Of a stretch of DNA of 64,000 nucleotides, positions 56,599 to 64,000 are shown piece by piece. The notes beneath the pieces were generated by a model that saw nothing but the letters and a program-made list of their open reading frames with translations, was not told where the DNA came from and ran no database searches. The position numbers were made by a program, and so were the translations under genes. Positions within the stretch are counted from its first letter, which is position 1, and each line of letters starts with the position of its first letter. The stretch comes from Desulfovibrio aminophilus DSM 12254 (GTDB lineage: Bacteria > Desulfobacterota > Desulfovibrionia > Desulfovibrionales > Desulfovibrionaceae), in NCBI RefSeq assembly GCF_000422565.1, contig NZ_AUMA01000011.1:1-64000 (forward strand). Direction: 5' to 3'.

Positions 56599-57224
56599 GC
56601 GTGTCTCCGTGCGGCGGTCAGTGAGGGAGTCAACAGCTCCAGCGGGCGTCCGAACAGAAAATCCAGGATCGCGGGGTCCATGCCCGATTTTTCCGTCAGG
56701 AGCAAGCGGACCTCGCGGTCCCAGGCCAGCATGGCCGCCCGGCTTCGTCGGTCTTCGGGCGCGTCGCTCTCCAGGAGTCCGGCATAGCCGGACACCGGGC
56801 AGCGTCGCTCATGCTCCGCCACGAGTTCCAGCAGGGGGTGCCCGGCCGGCAGGATGTCGCGTCGGGTGAGCCGGTCACGGGCGTAGACCCGCTCGATTTC
56901 CCTGGTGTCGCGGCAGGAGAGGATTCGGCATTCCAGTGGCCGGGTCGTGTAGATGGCGCAGGCCGAGCCTTCGTCGGAGAAGAAGAGACAGGTCCAGGCG
57001 CCATCGCGGCCCTTGATCTTGACGATTTCCGTCTCCAGGGACGCGAGCCGCCCGCCGATCTGGTCCAGGGCGGGCTCACCGGCCCGCAAGGTGAGCAGAT
57101 GCACGAGGTCCGGCCCGCCCGGCGCGCGCAGCAGGGGCAGATCGTCCGTGTGCAGGGCCGGGCCGCCCTTGCGGCAGCACTCCCCGCAACGGACGCAGGT
57201 GGTGGTGTTTCGTTCCGAACTCAA
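56595..57224 (-). CDS. YkgJ family cysteine-cluster protein
   Basis: 209 aa, TTG start at 57224 preceded by AAGAAGAAG. The N-terminus has the zinc/iron-chelating cluster C10-xx-C13-xx-C16-C17 (CVRCGECCRKGG). Further cysteines are in WTCLFF, CAIY (TRPLECRILSC) and RRCPVSGY. This is the pattern of YkgJ/CxxCxxCC proteins. The exact role of the family is uncertain (Fe-S or zinc binding). It is divergent from dsrA across 404 nt. Confidence 0.85.
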   Translation of the reverse strand: MSSERNTTTCVRCGECCRKGGPALHTDDLPLLRAPGGPDLVHLLTLRAGEPALDQIGGRLASLETEIVKIKGRDGAWTCLFFSDEGSACAIYTTRPLECRILSCRDTREIERVYARDRLTRRDILPAGHPLLELVAEHERRCPVSGYAGLLESDAPEDRRSRAAMLAWDREVRLLLTEKSGMDPAILDFLFGRPLELLTPSLTAARRHA

Positions 57225-57405
57225 CTTCTTCTTGAAATGGTGGCGAGTTTTGGGTAATAATTCACAAGCGCCCGCGCAGACTGGGCGACACCCCCCTGGT
57301 TACCCGCATGGCCGACGGATGGCAAGGGAGGTCCGGCAGGGCCCCTTCGGAGGCTGCCGCTTTCAGGCGGAGCCCCCTGAGAGGTCGCTGTCCGGCGTTT
57401 TTCGG

Positions 57406-57435
57406 TTGACAAAAATTGCGGCTTGTCCGTACATT
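57406..57435 (+). promoter_or_regulatory. Sigma-70-type promoter of the dsr operon
   Basis: TTGACA (57406-57411, perfect), 18-nt spacer, TACATT (57430-57435). It lies in the 404-nt gene-free stretch 57225-57628 ahead of dsrA and leaves a leader of about 185 nt. No other element I could assign was seen in that stretch. A GCAAGGCCTTGC palindrome followed by a T run lies in the leader (about 57495-57512) but gives only a 4-bp stem. Confidence 0.65.
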
Positions 57436-57628
57436 GTGGAGCCTGCATTCCGGTTTCCATTTCGGCCTTTCCGCGTGTGGCCGCAGAACGCGCAAGGCCT
57501 TGCTTTTTCTCCGTTCCTTGACTTCAAGAGGATATTCGTCCGGGCATGACGGCCTACGCCGCGGGCCGATGGTCTGGACGTGCGAGATTGGCTGGAAACA
57601 TTTTAAAAAAACAATGGAGGTTAAGGGA

Positions 57629-58942
57629 ATGGCGAAACACAAAACCCCCTTGTTGGACCAGCTGGAAAGCGGGCCGTGGCCCAGCTTTGTGTCCGACATA
57701 AAGCAGGAATGCGAAAACCGGGCCAAGAACGCCAAGGGCGTTGACTACCAGGTCCCGGCCGACTGCCCGGACGACCTGCTGGGCGTTCTGGAAATGTCTT
57801 ATGTGGACGGCGAGACCCACTGGAAGCACGGCGGCATCGTGGGCGTGTTCGGTTACGGCGGCGGCGTCATCGGCCGTTACTGCGACCAGCCCCAGATGTT
57901 CCCCGGCGTGGCCCACTTCCACACCGTGCGCGTGAACCAGCCCTCCGGCCTGTACTACAAGACCGACTTCCTCCGTCAGCTCTGCGACCTGTGGGAACTC
58001 CGCGGTTCGGGCCTGACCAACATGCACGGCTCCACGGGCGACATCGTGCTCCTGGGCACGACCACCCCGCAGCTGGAAGAGATCTTCTTCGAGCTGACCC
58101 ACAACATGAACAACGACCTGGGCGGTTCGGGCTCCAACCTGCGCACCCCGTCCTGCTGCCTGGGCCAGTCCCGCTGTGAGTTCGCCTGCATCGACACCCA
58201 GCAGCTGTGCTTCGACCTGACCCAGACCTACCAGGACGAGCTGCACCGCCCGGCCTTCCCCTACAAGTTCAAGTTCAAGGTCGACGGCTGCCCGAACGGC
58301 TGCGTGGCCTCCATCGCCCGTTCCGACTTCTCGATCATCGGCACCTGGCGTGACGAGATCCGCATCGACCAGAAGGCCGTTGCCGCCTACGCCGGCGGCG
58401 AGATCAAGCCCAACGCGGGCGCTCATGCCGGCCGCGACTGGGGCAAGTTCGACATCCAGAAGGAAGTCGCGGAGCGCTGCCCCTCCGGCTGCATCCGCTA
58501 CGAGGGCGGCAAGCTGGAGATCAACAACAAGGAGTGCGTGCGCTGCATGCACTGCATCAACACCATGCCGCGCGCCCTGCGGATCGGCAACGACCGCGGC
58601 GCCAGCATCCTCTGCGGCGCCAAGGCCCCGATCCTGGACGGCCCGCAGATGGCCTCCCTGCTCGTGCCCTTCATCAAGGTCGAGGAGCCCTACTCCGAGA
58701 TCAAGGAAGTCATCGAGAACATCTGGGACTGGTGGATGGAGGAAGGCAAGAACCGTGAGCGCCTGGGCGAGACCATGAAGCGCCTGTCCTTCCAGAAGCT
58801 TCTGGAAGTGACCAATCTCAAGGCCGATGCCCGCCACGTTCGCGAGCCGCGTCACAACCCGTACATCTTCTGGAAGGAAGAGGAAGTCACGGGCGGCTGG
58901 AAGCGCGAAATCGCCGACTATAGAAAGAAGCACCAGAAGTAA
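57629..58942 (+). CDS. dsrA: Dissimilatory sulfite reductase alpha subunit
   Basis: 437 aa, the same as in well-studied Desulfovibrio proteins. GGAGG before the ATG at 57629. The open frame reaches back to 57416 but has no RBS there. Cysteines C177, C183, C221 and C225 bind the [4Fe-4S] cluster coupled to siroheme (C-x5-C and CPNGC). The ferredoxin insert carries C284, C303, C306 and C309 (CPSGC, ECVRCMHC). With DsrB it forms the A2B2 enzyme that reduces sulfite, in concert with DsrC, in the last step of sulfate respiration. First gene of dsrABD. Confidence 0.98.
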   Translation: MAKHKTPLLDQLESGPWPSFVSDIKQECENRAKNAKGVDYQVPADCPDDLLGVLEMSYVDGETHWKHGGIVGVFGYGGGVIGRYCDQPQMFPGVAHFHTVRVNQPSGLYYKTDFLRQLCDLWELRGSGLTNMHGSTGDIVLLGTTTPQLEEIFFELTHNMNNDLGGSGSNLRTPSCCLGQSRCEFACIDTQQLCFDLTQTYQDELHRPAFPYKFKFKVDGCPNGCVASIARSDFSIIGTWRDEIRIDQKAVAAYAGGEIKPNAGAHAGRDWGKFDIQKEVAERCPSGCIRYEGGKLEINNKECVRCMHCINTMPRALRIGNDRGASILCGAKAPILDGPQMASLLVPFIKVEEPYSEIKEVIENIWDWWMEEGKNRERLGETMKRLSFQKLLEVTNLKADARHVREPRHNPYIFWKEEEVTGGWKREIADYRKKHQK

Positions 58943-58960
58943 CAAGAGGGGGACACCACT

Positions 58961-60106
58961 ATGGCCTTCATCTCTTCCGGATACAATCCTGAAAAACCGA
59001 TGGAAAACCGGATCACGGACATCGGTCCCCGGCACTTCGAGGAGTTCCTGCCCCCGGTCATCAAAAAGAACAAGGGCACCTGGGCCTACCACGAGATCCT
59101 CGAGCCCGGCGTCCTGCTGCACGTGGCCGACTCCGGCGACAAGGTCTACACCGTGCGTTGCGGCGGCGCCCGCCTGATGACCATCACGCACATCCGCGAG
59201 ATCTGCGACATCGCCGACAAGTACTGCGGCGGCCACCTGCGGTTCACCACCCGCAACAACATCGAGTTCATGGTCACCACCGAGGACGAGGCCAAGGCCC
59301 TGAAGAAGGAGCTGAACGGCCGCAAGTTCGCCGGCGGTTCCTACAAGTTCCCGGTCGGCGGCACCGGCGCCGGCGTGACCAACATCGTGCACACCCAGGG
59401 CTGGGTCCACTGCCACACCCCGGCCACGGACGCCTCCGGCACGGTCAAGGCCACCATGGACGCCGTGTTCGAAGAGTTCGTCAACATGCGCCTGCCCGCT
59501 CCGGTGCGCATCGCCATGGCCTGCTGCCTGAACATGTGCGGCGCCGTGCATTGCTCCGACATCGCCATCCTGGGCATTCACCGCAAGCCCCCGATGATCG
59601 ACCACGAGCACCTGGACAACATGTGCGAAGTGCCCCTGGCCGTGGCCGCCTGCCCCACCGGCGCCATCCGTCCCACGAAGACGGAGTGGCAGGGCAAGCA
59701 GGTGAACACCGTCGCGGTCAAGGAAGAGCGCTGCATGTTCTGCGGCAACTGCTACACCATGTGCCCGTCCATGCCGCTCTCTGACAAGGAAGGCGACGGC
59801 ATCGCCATCATGGTCGGCGGCAAGATCTCCAACCGCATCACCCGCCCGGCCTTCTCCAAGGTCGTGGTGCCCTTCATCCCGAACGAGCCGCCCCGCTGGC
59901 CCACGATGACCAAGGTCATCAAGCAGATCCTGGACGCCTACTCCAAGGGCGCCCGCAAGTACGAGCGCCTGGGCGACTGGGCCAATCGTATCGGCTGGGA
60001 GCGCTTCTTCGAGGTGTGCGGGCTGGAGTTCTCGCATCACCTGATCGACGACTTCCGTGATCCGGCCTACTACACTTGGCGCCAGACCACGCAGTTCAAG
60101 TTCTAG
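58961..60106 (+). CDS. dsrB: Dissimilatory sulfite reductase beta subunit
   Basis: 381 aa, the canonical length. GAGGGGG ribosome binding site, 18 nt after dsrA. Siroheme/Fe-S cysteines C151, C188, C189 and C193 (CCLNMC) are all present, so this subunit carries the catalytic siroheme. The ferredoxin domain has CPTGAI and [11 protein letters not shown]. Evolutionarily homologous to DsrA. The 3' side has a strong stem-loop (60116-60142) before dsrD. Confidence 0.98.
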   Translation: MAFISSGYNPEKPMENRITDIGPRHFEEFLPPVIKKNKGTWAYHEILEPGVLLHVADSGDKVYTVRCGGARLMTITHIREICDIADKYCGGHLRFTTRNNIEFMVTTEDEAKALKKELNGRKFAGGSYKFPVGGTGAGVTNIVHTQGWVHCHTPATDASGTVKATMDAVFEEFVNMRLPAPVRIAMACCLNMCGAVHCSDIAILGIHRKPPMIDHEHLDNMCEVPLAVAACPTGAIRPTKTEWQGKQVNTVAVKEERCMFCGNCYTMCPSMPLSDKEGDGIAIMVGGKISNRITRPAFSKVVVPFIPNEPPRWPTMTKVIKQILDAYSKGARKYERLGDWANRIGWERFFEVCGLEFSHHLIDDFRDPAYYTWRQTTQFKF

Positions 60107-60115
60107 GAAAACGGC

Positions 60116-60142
60116 GGGCGCGGGGAGGATCTCTCCGCGCCC
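60116..60142 (+). repeat. Intercistronic stem-loop between dsrB and dsrD
   Basis: GGGCGCGGGGAG pairs fully with CTCTCCGCGCCC (one G-U) around a 3-nt loop. There is no T tract behind it, so it is not a terminator. It probably sets the relative amounts of dsrAB and dsrD mRNA. Confidence 0.7.
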
Positions 60143-60165
60143 GTCACAAACAAGGGGCTAATGCT

Positions 60166-60408
60166 ATGGCGCTTGAACTCAATGAGGCGAAACAGAAGAT
60201 CATTGATTTCTGCAACTCCAAGTCCAAGACCAAGACCAAGTTCTACTTCAACGACTTCACGGATCTGTTCCCGGATGAGAAGGCCCGTGAAGTGAAGAAG
60301 GTTCTCACCGCCCTGGTCAACGAGGGCGAAATGGTCTTCTGGTCCAGCGGCAGCACGACGATGTACGGCCTCAAGGGCGCCGGCAAGCACGCCGAGGGCG
60401 AGGACTAG
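60166..60408 (+). CDS. dsrD: DsrD, winged-helix partner of sulfite reductase
   Basis: 80 aa, AAGGGG ribosome binding site. Contains the DsrD sequence pattern FNDFTDLFPDEKAREVKKVL and FWSSGSTTMYGLKG, quoted in part. The small winged-helix protein is found next to dsrAB in sulfate reducers. Recent work on the family describes it as a protein that binds DsrAB and stimulates its activity, rather than a DNA-binding regulator. The C-terminus is acidic with a Gly/His stretch. Confidence 0.96.
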   Translation: MALELNEAKQKIIDFCNSKSKTKTKFYFNDFTDLFPDEKAREVKKVLTALVNEGEMVFWSSGSTTMYGLKGAGKHAEGED

Positions 60409-60440
60409 ACCGCCTTCCGTCCGCATGGACGATCGAGAGG

Positions 60441-60470
60441 GCCTTGCCCAGTCTTCTGGGCAAGGCTTTT
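60441..60470 (+). terminator. Terminator of dsrABD
   Basis: A 10-bp perfect stem (GCCTTGCCCA / TGGGCAAGGC) with a 6-nt loop followed by TTTTTT. It lies 32 nt behind dsrD and ahead of the cbiA start at 60492. cbiA transcription therefore depends on read-through or its own promoter. Confidence 0.95.
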
Positions 60471-60491
60471 TTCGTTCCAGGACCGCAGCGC

Positions 60492-61883
60492 ATGGCCTCC
60501 ACTCCGCGACTCATCTTGGCCGGTCTTTCCGGCGGCTCCGGCAAGACCATCGTCAGCCTCGGGCTCTGCCGGGCCCTGCTTCAGGCCGGGCACACCCCGC
60601 GCCCGTTCAAGAAAGGGCCGGACTACATCGACGCCGCCTGGCTCGGCCTGGCCGCCCGCGCCGAATGTTCCAACCTGGATCCATTCCTGCTCCCCGCCGA
60701 GACCCAGCTTTCCCTGTTCGCGGGCAAGGCCCAGGGGTTCGATCTCGCTCTCATCGAGGGAAACCGGGGGCTGTTCGACGGCAAGGATGTGGCCGGTAGC
60801 TGCTCCACCGCCGAATTGGCTCGCCTTCTGGCCGCGCCGGTGGTTCTGGTCATGGACTGCACCAAGATGACCCGCACGGCTGCGGCCGTGGTGGCCGGAT
60901 GCCGTAACTTCGAGTCCGGGCTGAATCTGGCCGGGGTCGTCCTCAACCGCACGGCGGGGGAGCGGCATCGACGGATTCTGCGCGAGGCCATTGAGACGTA
61001 CACCGATGTCCCCGTGCTGGGCATGCTGCCCAAGATGGCGGAAAATCCCATTCCGGAGCGGCATATGGGGCTGGTTTCGGACCAGGAACATGTCGACCGT
61101 GAAGCCGCGCTGGACCAGTTGGGACGGCTGGCCGCCGGTTGGCTCGATCTGGAACGGATTCTGGGCGTGGCCCGGAGGGCCCCGGAGCTGCCCGTTTCGG
61201 CGACCCCGCTTTGGCCCGAAACGCCTCCCTCTGATGGACCGGTCATCGGGTATGTCCAGGACGCCGCGCTCTGGTTCTACTATCCCGAGAACCTGGAGGC
61301 GCTTGAGCGCGCCGGAGCCCGCCTCGTCCGGCTGAGTCTGCTGGATTCCGCCCCCTGGCCCGAGATTCACGGCCTGTACCTCGGAGGCGGATTCCCCGAA
61401 ACCCAGGCCGAAGGACTTTCGGCCAACGCGGCCATCCGCGATCACGTGCGCGCCTTGGCCGAGGCAGGATTGCCGATCTACGCCGAGTGCGGCGGCTTCA
61501 TGTACCTCTGCCGTGCCCTGGAGATGCACGGCCGGACCTATCCCCTGGCCGGAGTCTTCGACCTGACCACCACCCTCTGCCCCAAGCCGCAGGGCCTGGG
61601 CTACGTGGAAGCCCTGGTGGAGCTGGACAATCCCTTCCATCCCGCGGGCGCCGTCCTGCGCGGCCACGAGTTTCATTACTCGGCCTGTCTCGCCACGACA
61701 GCCGCCGATTCCTCGGCCTTCGCCCTGCGCATGACGCGCGGACAGGGCCTGTTCCAGGGCCGGGATGGCCTCGTTCGGAACAACGTCTTCGCCGGTTACA
61801 CGCACATCCATGCCTTGGGTGAACGTCATTGGGCCCCACGCTTCGTGACTGCGGCCCAGGACTATCGCCGTCGTCCGCGCTGA
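60492..61883 (+). CDS. cbiA: Cobyrinic/hydrogenobyrinic acid a,c-diamide synthase (CbiA/CobB)
   Basis: 463 aa from the ATG at 60492. An in-frame ATG at 60444 lies inside the dsr terminator. P-loop GLSGGSGKTIVSLGL at the N-terminus, KKGPDYID (metal/substrate loop), EGNRGLFDG, and a C-terminal class I glutaminase domain with nucleophile Cys in AECGGFMYL and later His in GHEFHYS. It amidates the a and c side chains of cobyrinate. In sulfate reducers this gene is commonly linked to dsr and has been suggested to amidate siroheme in DsrAB. Whether this copy does so is unproven. Confidence 0.94.
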   Translation: MASTPRLILAGLSGGSGKTIVSLGLCRALLQAGHTPRPFKKGPDYIDAAWLGLAARAECSNLDPFLLPAETQLSLFAGKAQGFDLALIEGNRGLFDGKDVAGSCSTAELARLLAAPVVLVMDCTKMTRTAAAVVAGCRNFESGLNLAGVVLNRTAGERHRRILREAIETYTDVPVLGMLPKMAENPIPERHMGLVSDQEHVDREAALDQLGRLAAGWLDLERILGVARRAPELPVSATPLWPETPPSDGPVIGYVQDAALWFYYPENLEALERAGARLVRLSLLDSAPWPEIHGLYLGGGFPETQAEGLSANAAIRDHVRALAEAGLPIYAECGGFMYLCRALEMHGRTYPLAGVFDLTTTLCPKPQGLGYVEALVELDNPFHPAGAVLRGHEFHYSACLATTAADSSAFALRMTRGQGLFQGRDGLVRNNVFAGYTHIHALGERHWAPRFVTAAQDYRRRPR

Positions 61884-62325
61884 ATTTTTCTCCTTGTAAT
61901 TGTTTCCTTTTCCCCCTGTGTGGGGCAGGGGGCGCCTTGTCGTCCGCATTCGGGCTTGGGGTAGCGGAGCGTATTGTGCGCCGCCGCAGGCCCGGTACAG
62001 TCTGGATTTTTTCATGATAAAGTTCAGACTCGGCTGGTCAGCTCCGTCATCGCGTCATCTTCTGCTCGTTTTCAGGGCAGATCAGGGGGGAGAAGGCTGC
62101 GGATGCGCGTCAATGAAGCACCGCCGACATTGCGAGATTATCACAAATAAAAACAATGAATTGTGTTGCGATCAAGCTCGGCTGAGGCTTTTCGGGCGGG
62201 AACCGCTCAAGCGTTCCAGGGCAAGGCTCGTTACGGGTGAGGGGGCGGGCATCGTCTGCAACGGATTGAATTTACGTTGCTATCTGTCTTGCGAGATGGA
62301 GGGAGACGGTCAGGTTTGAAAAAGA
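61884..62325. other. 442-bp gene-free stretch downstream of cbiA
   Basis: No convincing gene. A weak hairpin CCCCCTG/CAGGGGG (61912-61932) could end cbiA transcription, but it has no T tract. GC content is lower than in neighbouring genes, with a short AT-rich patch near 62135-62165. An open frame at 61900-62319 exists, but its Cys/Arg-rich composition is not protein-like. No RNA gene was recognised. Confidence 0.6.
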
Positions 62326-62347
62326 AAGGCCGGGGTGTCCCGGCCTT
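62326..62347 (-). terminator. Terminator of acyl-CoA synthetase gene
   Basis: A 9-bp stem (AAGGCCGGG / CCCGGCCTT) with a 4-nt loop. On the minus strand it is followed by TCTTTTTC, and it lies 38 nt behind the stop of the acyl-CoA synthetase gene. Confidence 0.85.
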
Positions 62348-62385
62348 GCGTGTCATGGGAGCGGATCGCTGGGCCCGCGCCGCGC

Positions 62386-64000
62386 TCATTCTTCGAGCTG
62401 TTCCTCGGCGCCGCCGCTTTTCCGTCGCTGATCCTCCTCGCTGCGCAGGGCCCGGCGCAGCACCTTGCCGACCATGGTCTTGGGCAGGGAGGTGCGGAAT
62501 TCCACCAGGCGCGGCACCTTGTAATTGGCCAGTTTGCCTCGGCAGAAGGCGATGACCTCGCTCTTGGTCATCTTTTCGCCGTCCTCCAGGACCACGAAGA
62601 CCTTGACCACTTCGCCGCGTGTTCCATGGGGGATGCCAACGGCCACGGCTTCCTTGATTTTGGGATGGGAGTGCAGCACCTCGTCGATCTCGCGGGGGTA
62701 GATGTTGTACCCGGCCGAGATGATGAGGTCTTTTTTTCGGTCCACGATGTAGAAGTAGCCGTCTTCATCCATGGTCGCGATGTCGCCGGTGTAGAGCCGG
62801 CCATTGCGCAGGACGTCGGCTGTGGCGTCGGGGCGGTTGAAATACCCCATCATGACCTGCGGCCCGCGGATGACCAGTTCGCCCATTTTGCCGGGGGGCA
62901 GGGTCACGGAGCCCACCTCCATGTCCACGATCCAGGCGTCGGTGTCCGGGAATGGCATGCCGATGGATCCGGGCTTGCGCTTGCCGGAGAGAGGGTTGAG
63001 GTGGGTCACGGGCGAGGCCTCGGTCAAGCCGAAGCCCTCAAGGATCTCGGCTCCGGTCATCTTCTTGAACTGGTCGATGTACTCCACCGGCATGGGAGCC
63101 GAGCCGGAGACGCAGAACTTGATGGATTTGAGGTCGTATTTGGCCACGTCTTTTTGTTGGAGCAGGGAGATATACAGGGCCGGGGCTCCGGGGAAGATGG
63201 TCGGCCGGATTTTGTGGATGGCCTTGAGCACGTCCTTGGGCGAGTACCGCGGGAAGGGCACCTGGGCCGCTCCGAGCATGGTCGCCAGATTCATGCAGAC
63301 CGTGAGTCCGTAGATGTGGAAATAGGGCAGGATGCCGATGAAGGTCTCCTGCTGGTCGCCCAGGGTGTGCAGCAGGGCCCGGCACTGCTGCACGTTGGCC
63401 CCGAGGTTGGCGTGGGAGAGCATGCAGCCCTTGGACACGCCGGTGGTGCCGCCGGTGTATTGCAGCACCGCCATGTCCTTCCTGGGGTCCACGCCCTGGA
63501 AGGTGAAGGTGTCCGTGCCCTTTGTGAGCGTGGTCCAAGGCAGCACGCCGGCGCCGTCAAAGGGCACGACCGGGCGGTGGCCGTCCCGGCGGGCCTTGAC
63601 CTTGTAAAGCAGGTTCAGGGGGAAGGCGAGGCAGTCGGCGATGCTGGTGACGAAGAATTTCTCGATGGGGATCTGGTCGCGGAGTTTCTCCACCTTGGGC
63701 CAGAGCAGATCCAGGATGACCAGGGCCCGGGCGCCGGAGTCGTTGAACTGGTGCAGGATCTCCGTCTCCATGTAGAGCGGGTTGGTCATGACCACCACGG
63801 CCCCGGCCCGCAGGACACCCCAGTAGGTGATGATGGCCTGGGGCGTGTTGGGCAGCATGACGGCCACACGGTCGCCGGGCCGCACTCCCTGGGCCCGCAG
63901 ATTGGCGGCCACCGTTTCCGTCATTTTTTTGAGCTTGGAGTAGGTCAGGCGGAAATTCTGGAAGATGACGGCCTTGCGTTTCGGCCAATTTTCGGCCGCG
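62386..64000 (-). CDS. Long-chain acyl-CoA synthetase (AMP-forming), 5' end beyond the window
   Basis: At least 537 codons. The frame stays open to the window edge (AENWPKRKAVIFQNFRLTYS precedes the first internal Met), so the N-terminus is missing. ANL superfamily motifs: YTGGTTGVSKGCMLSH (A3, P-loop), EGFGLTEASPV (A5), YTGDIATMDEDGYFYIVDRKKDLI (A7/A8 region, in part TGDIATMDEDG and DRKKDLI) and the C-terminal lysine region PKTMVGKVLRR (A10). This is the FadD pattern. It activates fatty acids to acyl-CoA in the cytoplasm. A strong terminator follows. Confidence 0.93.
   Translation of the reverse strand, partial: AAENWPKRKAVIFQNFRLTYSKLKKMTETVAANLRAQGVRPGDRVAVMLPNTPQAIITYWGVLRAGAVVVMTNPLYMETEILHQFNDSGARALVILDLLWPKVEKLRDQIPIEKFFVTSIADCLAFPLNLLYKVKARRDGHRPVVPFDGAGVLPWTTLTKGTDTFTFQGVDPRKDMAVLQYTGGTTGVSKGCMLSHANLGANVQQCRALLHTLGDQQETFIGILPYFHIYGLTVCMNLATMLGAAQVPFPRYSPKDVLKAIHKIRPTIFPGAPALYISLLQQKDVAKYDLKSIKFCVSGSAPMPVEYIDQFKKMTGAEILEGFGLTEASPVTHLNPLSGKRKPGSIGMPFPDTDAWIVDMEVGSVTLPPGKMGELVIRGPQVMMGYFNRPDATADVLRNGRLYTGDIATMDEDGYFYIVDRKKDLIISAGYNIYPREIDEVLHSHPKIKEAVAVGIPHGTRGEVVKVFVVLEDGEKMTKSEVIAFCRGKLANYKVPRLVEFRTSLPKTMVGKVLRRALRSEEDQRRKSGGAEEQLEE

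Noticed and set aside
60409-60491. Cobalamin riboswitch ahead of cbiA
   Set aside because: The 83-nt gap is filled by the dsr terminator hairpin. No B12-box or room for the aptamer.
61900-62319. 139-codon open frame behind cbiA
   Set aside because: Composition (many Arg and Cys, no hydrophobic core pattern), no RBS, and location in a lower-GC noncoding stretch.

Overview
The window comes from a high-GC dissimilatory sulfate reducer, most likely a member of the Desulfovibrionales (Desulfobacterota, former Deltaproteobacteria). The main evidence is a complete dsrA-dsrB-dsrD-cbiA block at 57629-61883. DsrA has 437 residues and DsrB 381, with every expected siroheme/Fe-S cysteine in place. A PglB/Stt3-type oligosaccharyltransferase, the alternative spermidine pathway (speA, carboxynorspermidine dehydrogenase and decarboxylase), CheX and multiple sigma-54 regulators fit the same lineage. 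No prophage, insertion sequence or CRISPR array was seen. The gene content reads as chromosomal core plus lineage-specific loci.

Layout. 1-300: 3' end of a 23S rRNA gene, 5S rRNA and the rrn terminator. 395-8703: M23-like protein, Ca2+-type P-type ATPase, SRPBCC protein, a fusion of an Old Yellow Enzyme with Usp domains, a Cys-rich PAS histidine kinase and a Rossmann-like protein. 8789-12374 (minus): an ABC uptake operon (binding protein, permease, ATPase) that ends in a DUF1786 gene. 12452-13708: CsaA and a lipase-like hydrolase, divergent. 13716-20517 (minus): motility and chemotaxis genes cheX, a HEAT-repeat/receiver protein, motA, motB, a PilZ protein and kup. 20699-25304 (plus): MFS, NupC, metallo-beta-lactamase-fold and AEC transporter genes and a small hypothetical gene, followed by DUF554 (minus) and tRNA-Leu(CAA).

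26301-34388: a tripartite RND efflux operon, a small unknown gene, and a divergent GAF-type sigma-54 activator. The activator is separated from its probable target by three near-palindromic sites and a good -24/-12 promoter. 34397-42728 (minus strand throughout): a self-contained regulatory and transport block. It holds a c-type-heme-motif (DUF3365) sensor kinase, a sigma-54 response regulator, and two different YeiH/UPF0324 family membrane transporters, each followed by a tiny one-helix membrane protein. A -24/-12 promoter with an upstream inverted repeat precedes the first transporter. This is the best candidate for a poorly described system in the window.

42879-47206 (minus): spermidine biosynthesis operon. 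47207-47879: an AT-rich gene-free island. 47880-56354 (plus): N-linked glycosylation locus (pglB, MurJ-like flippase, two GT4 glycosyltransferases, methyltransferase, asparagine-synthase-like amidotransferase). 56338-57224 (minus): two small genes, one a YkgJ-type cysteine-cluster protein. 57629-61883 (plus): dsr block. 62386-64000 (minus): acyl-CoA synthetase, cut by the window edge.

Coordinates, motifs, overlaps and hairpins were read from the sequence. Functions rest on recognised families, and no database search was run.
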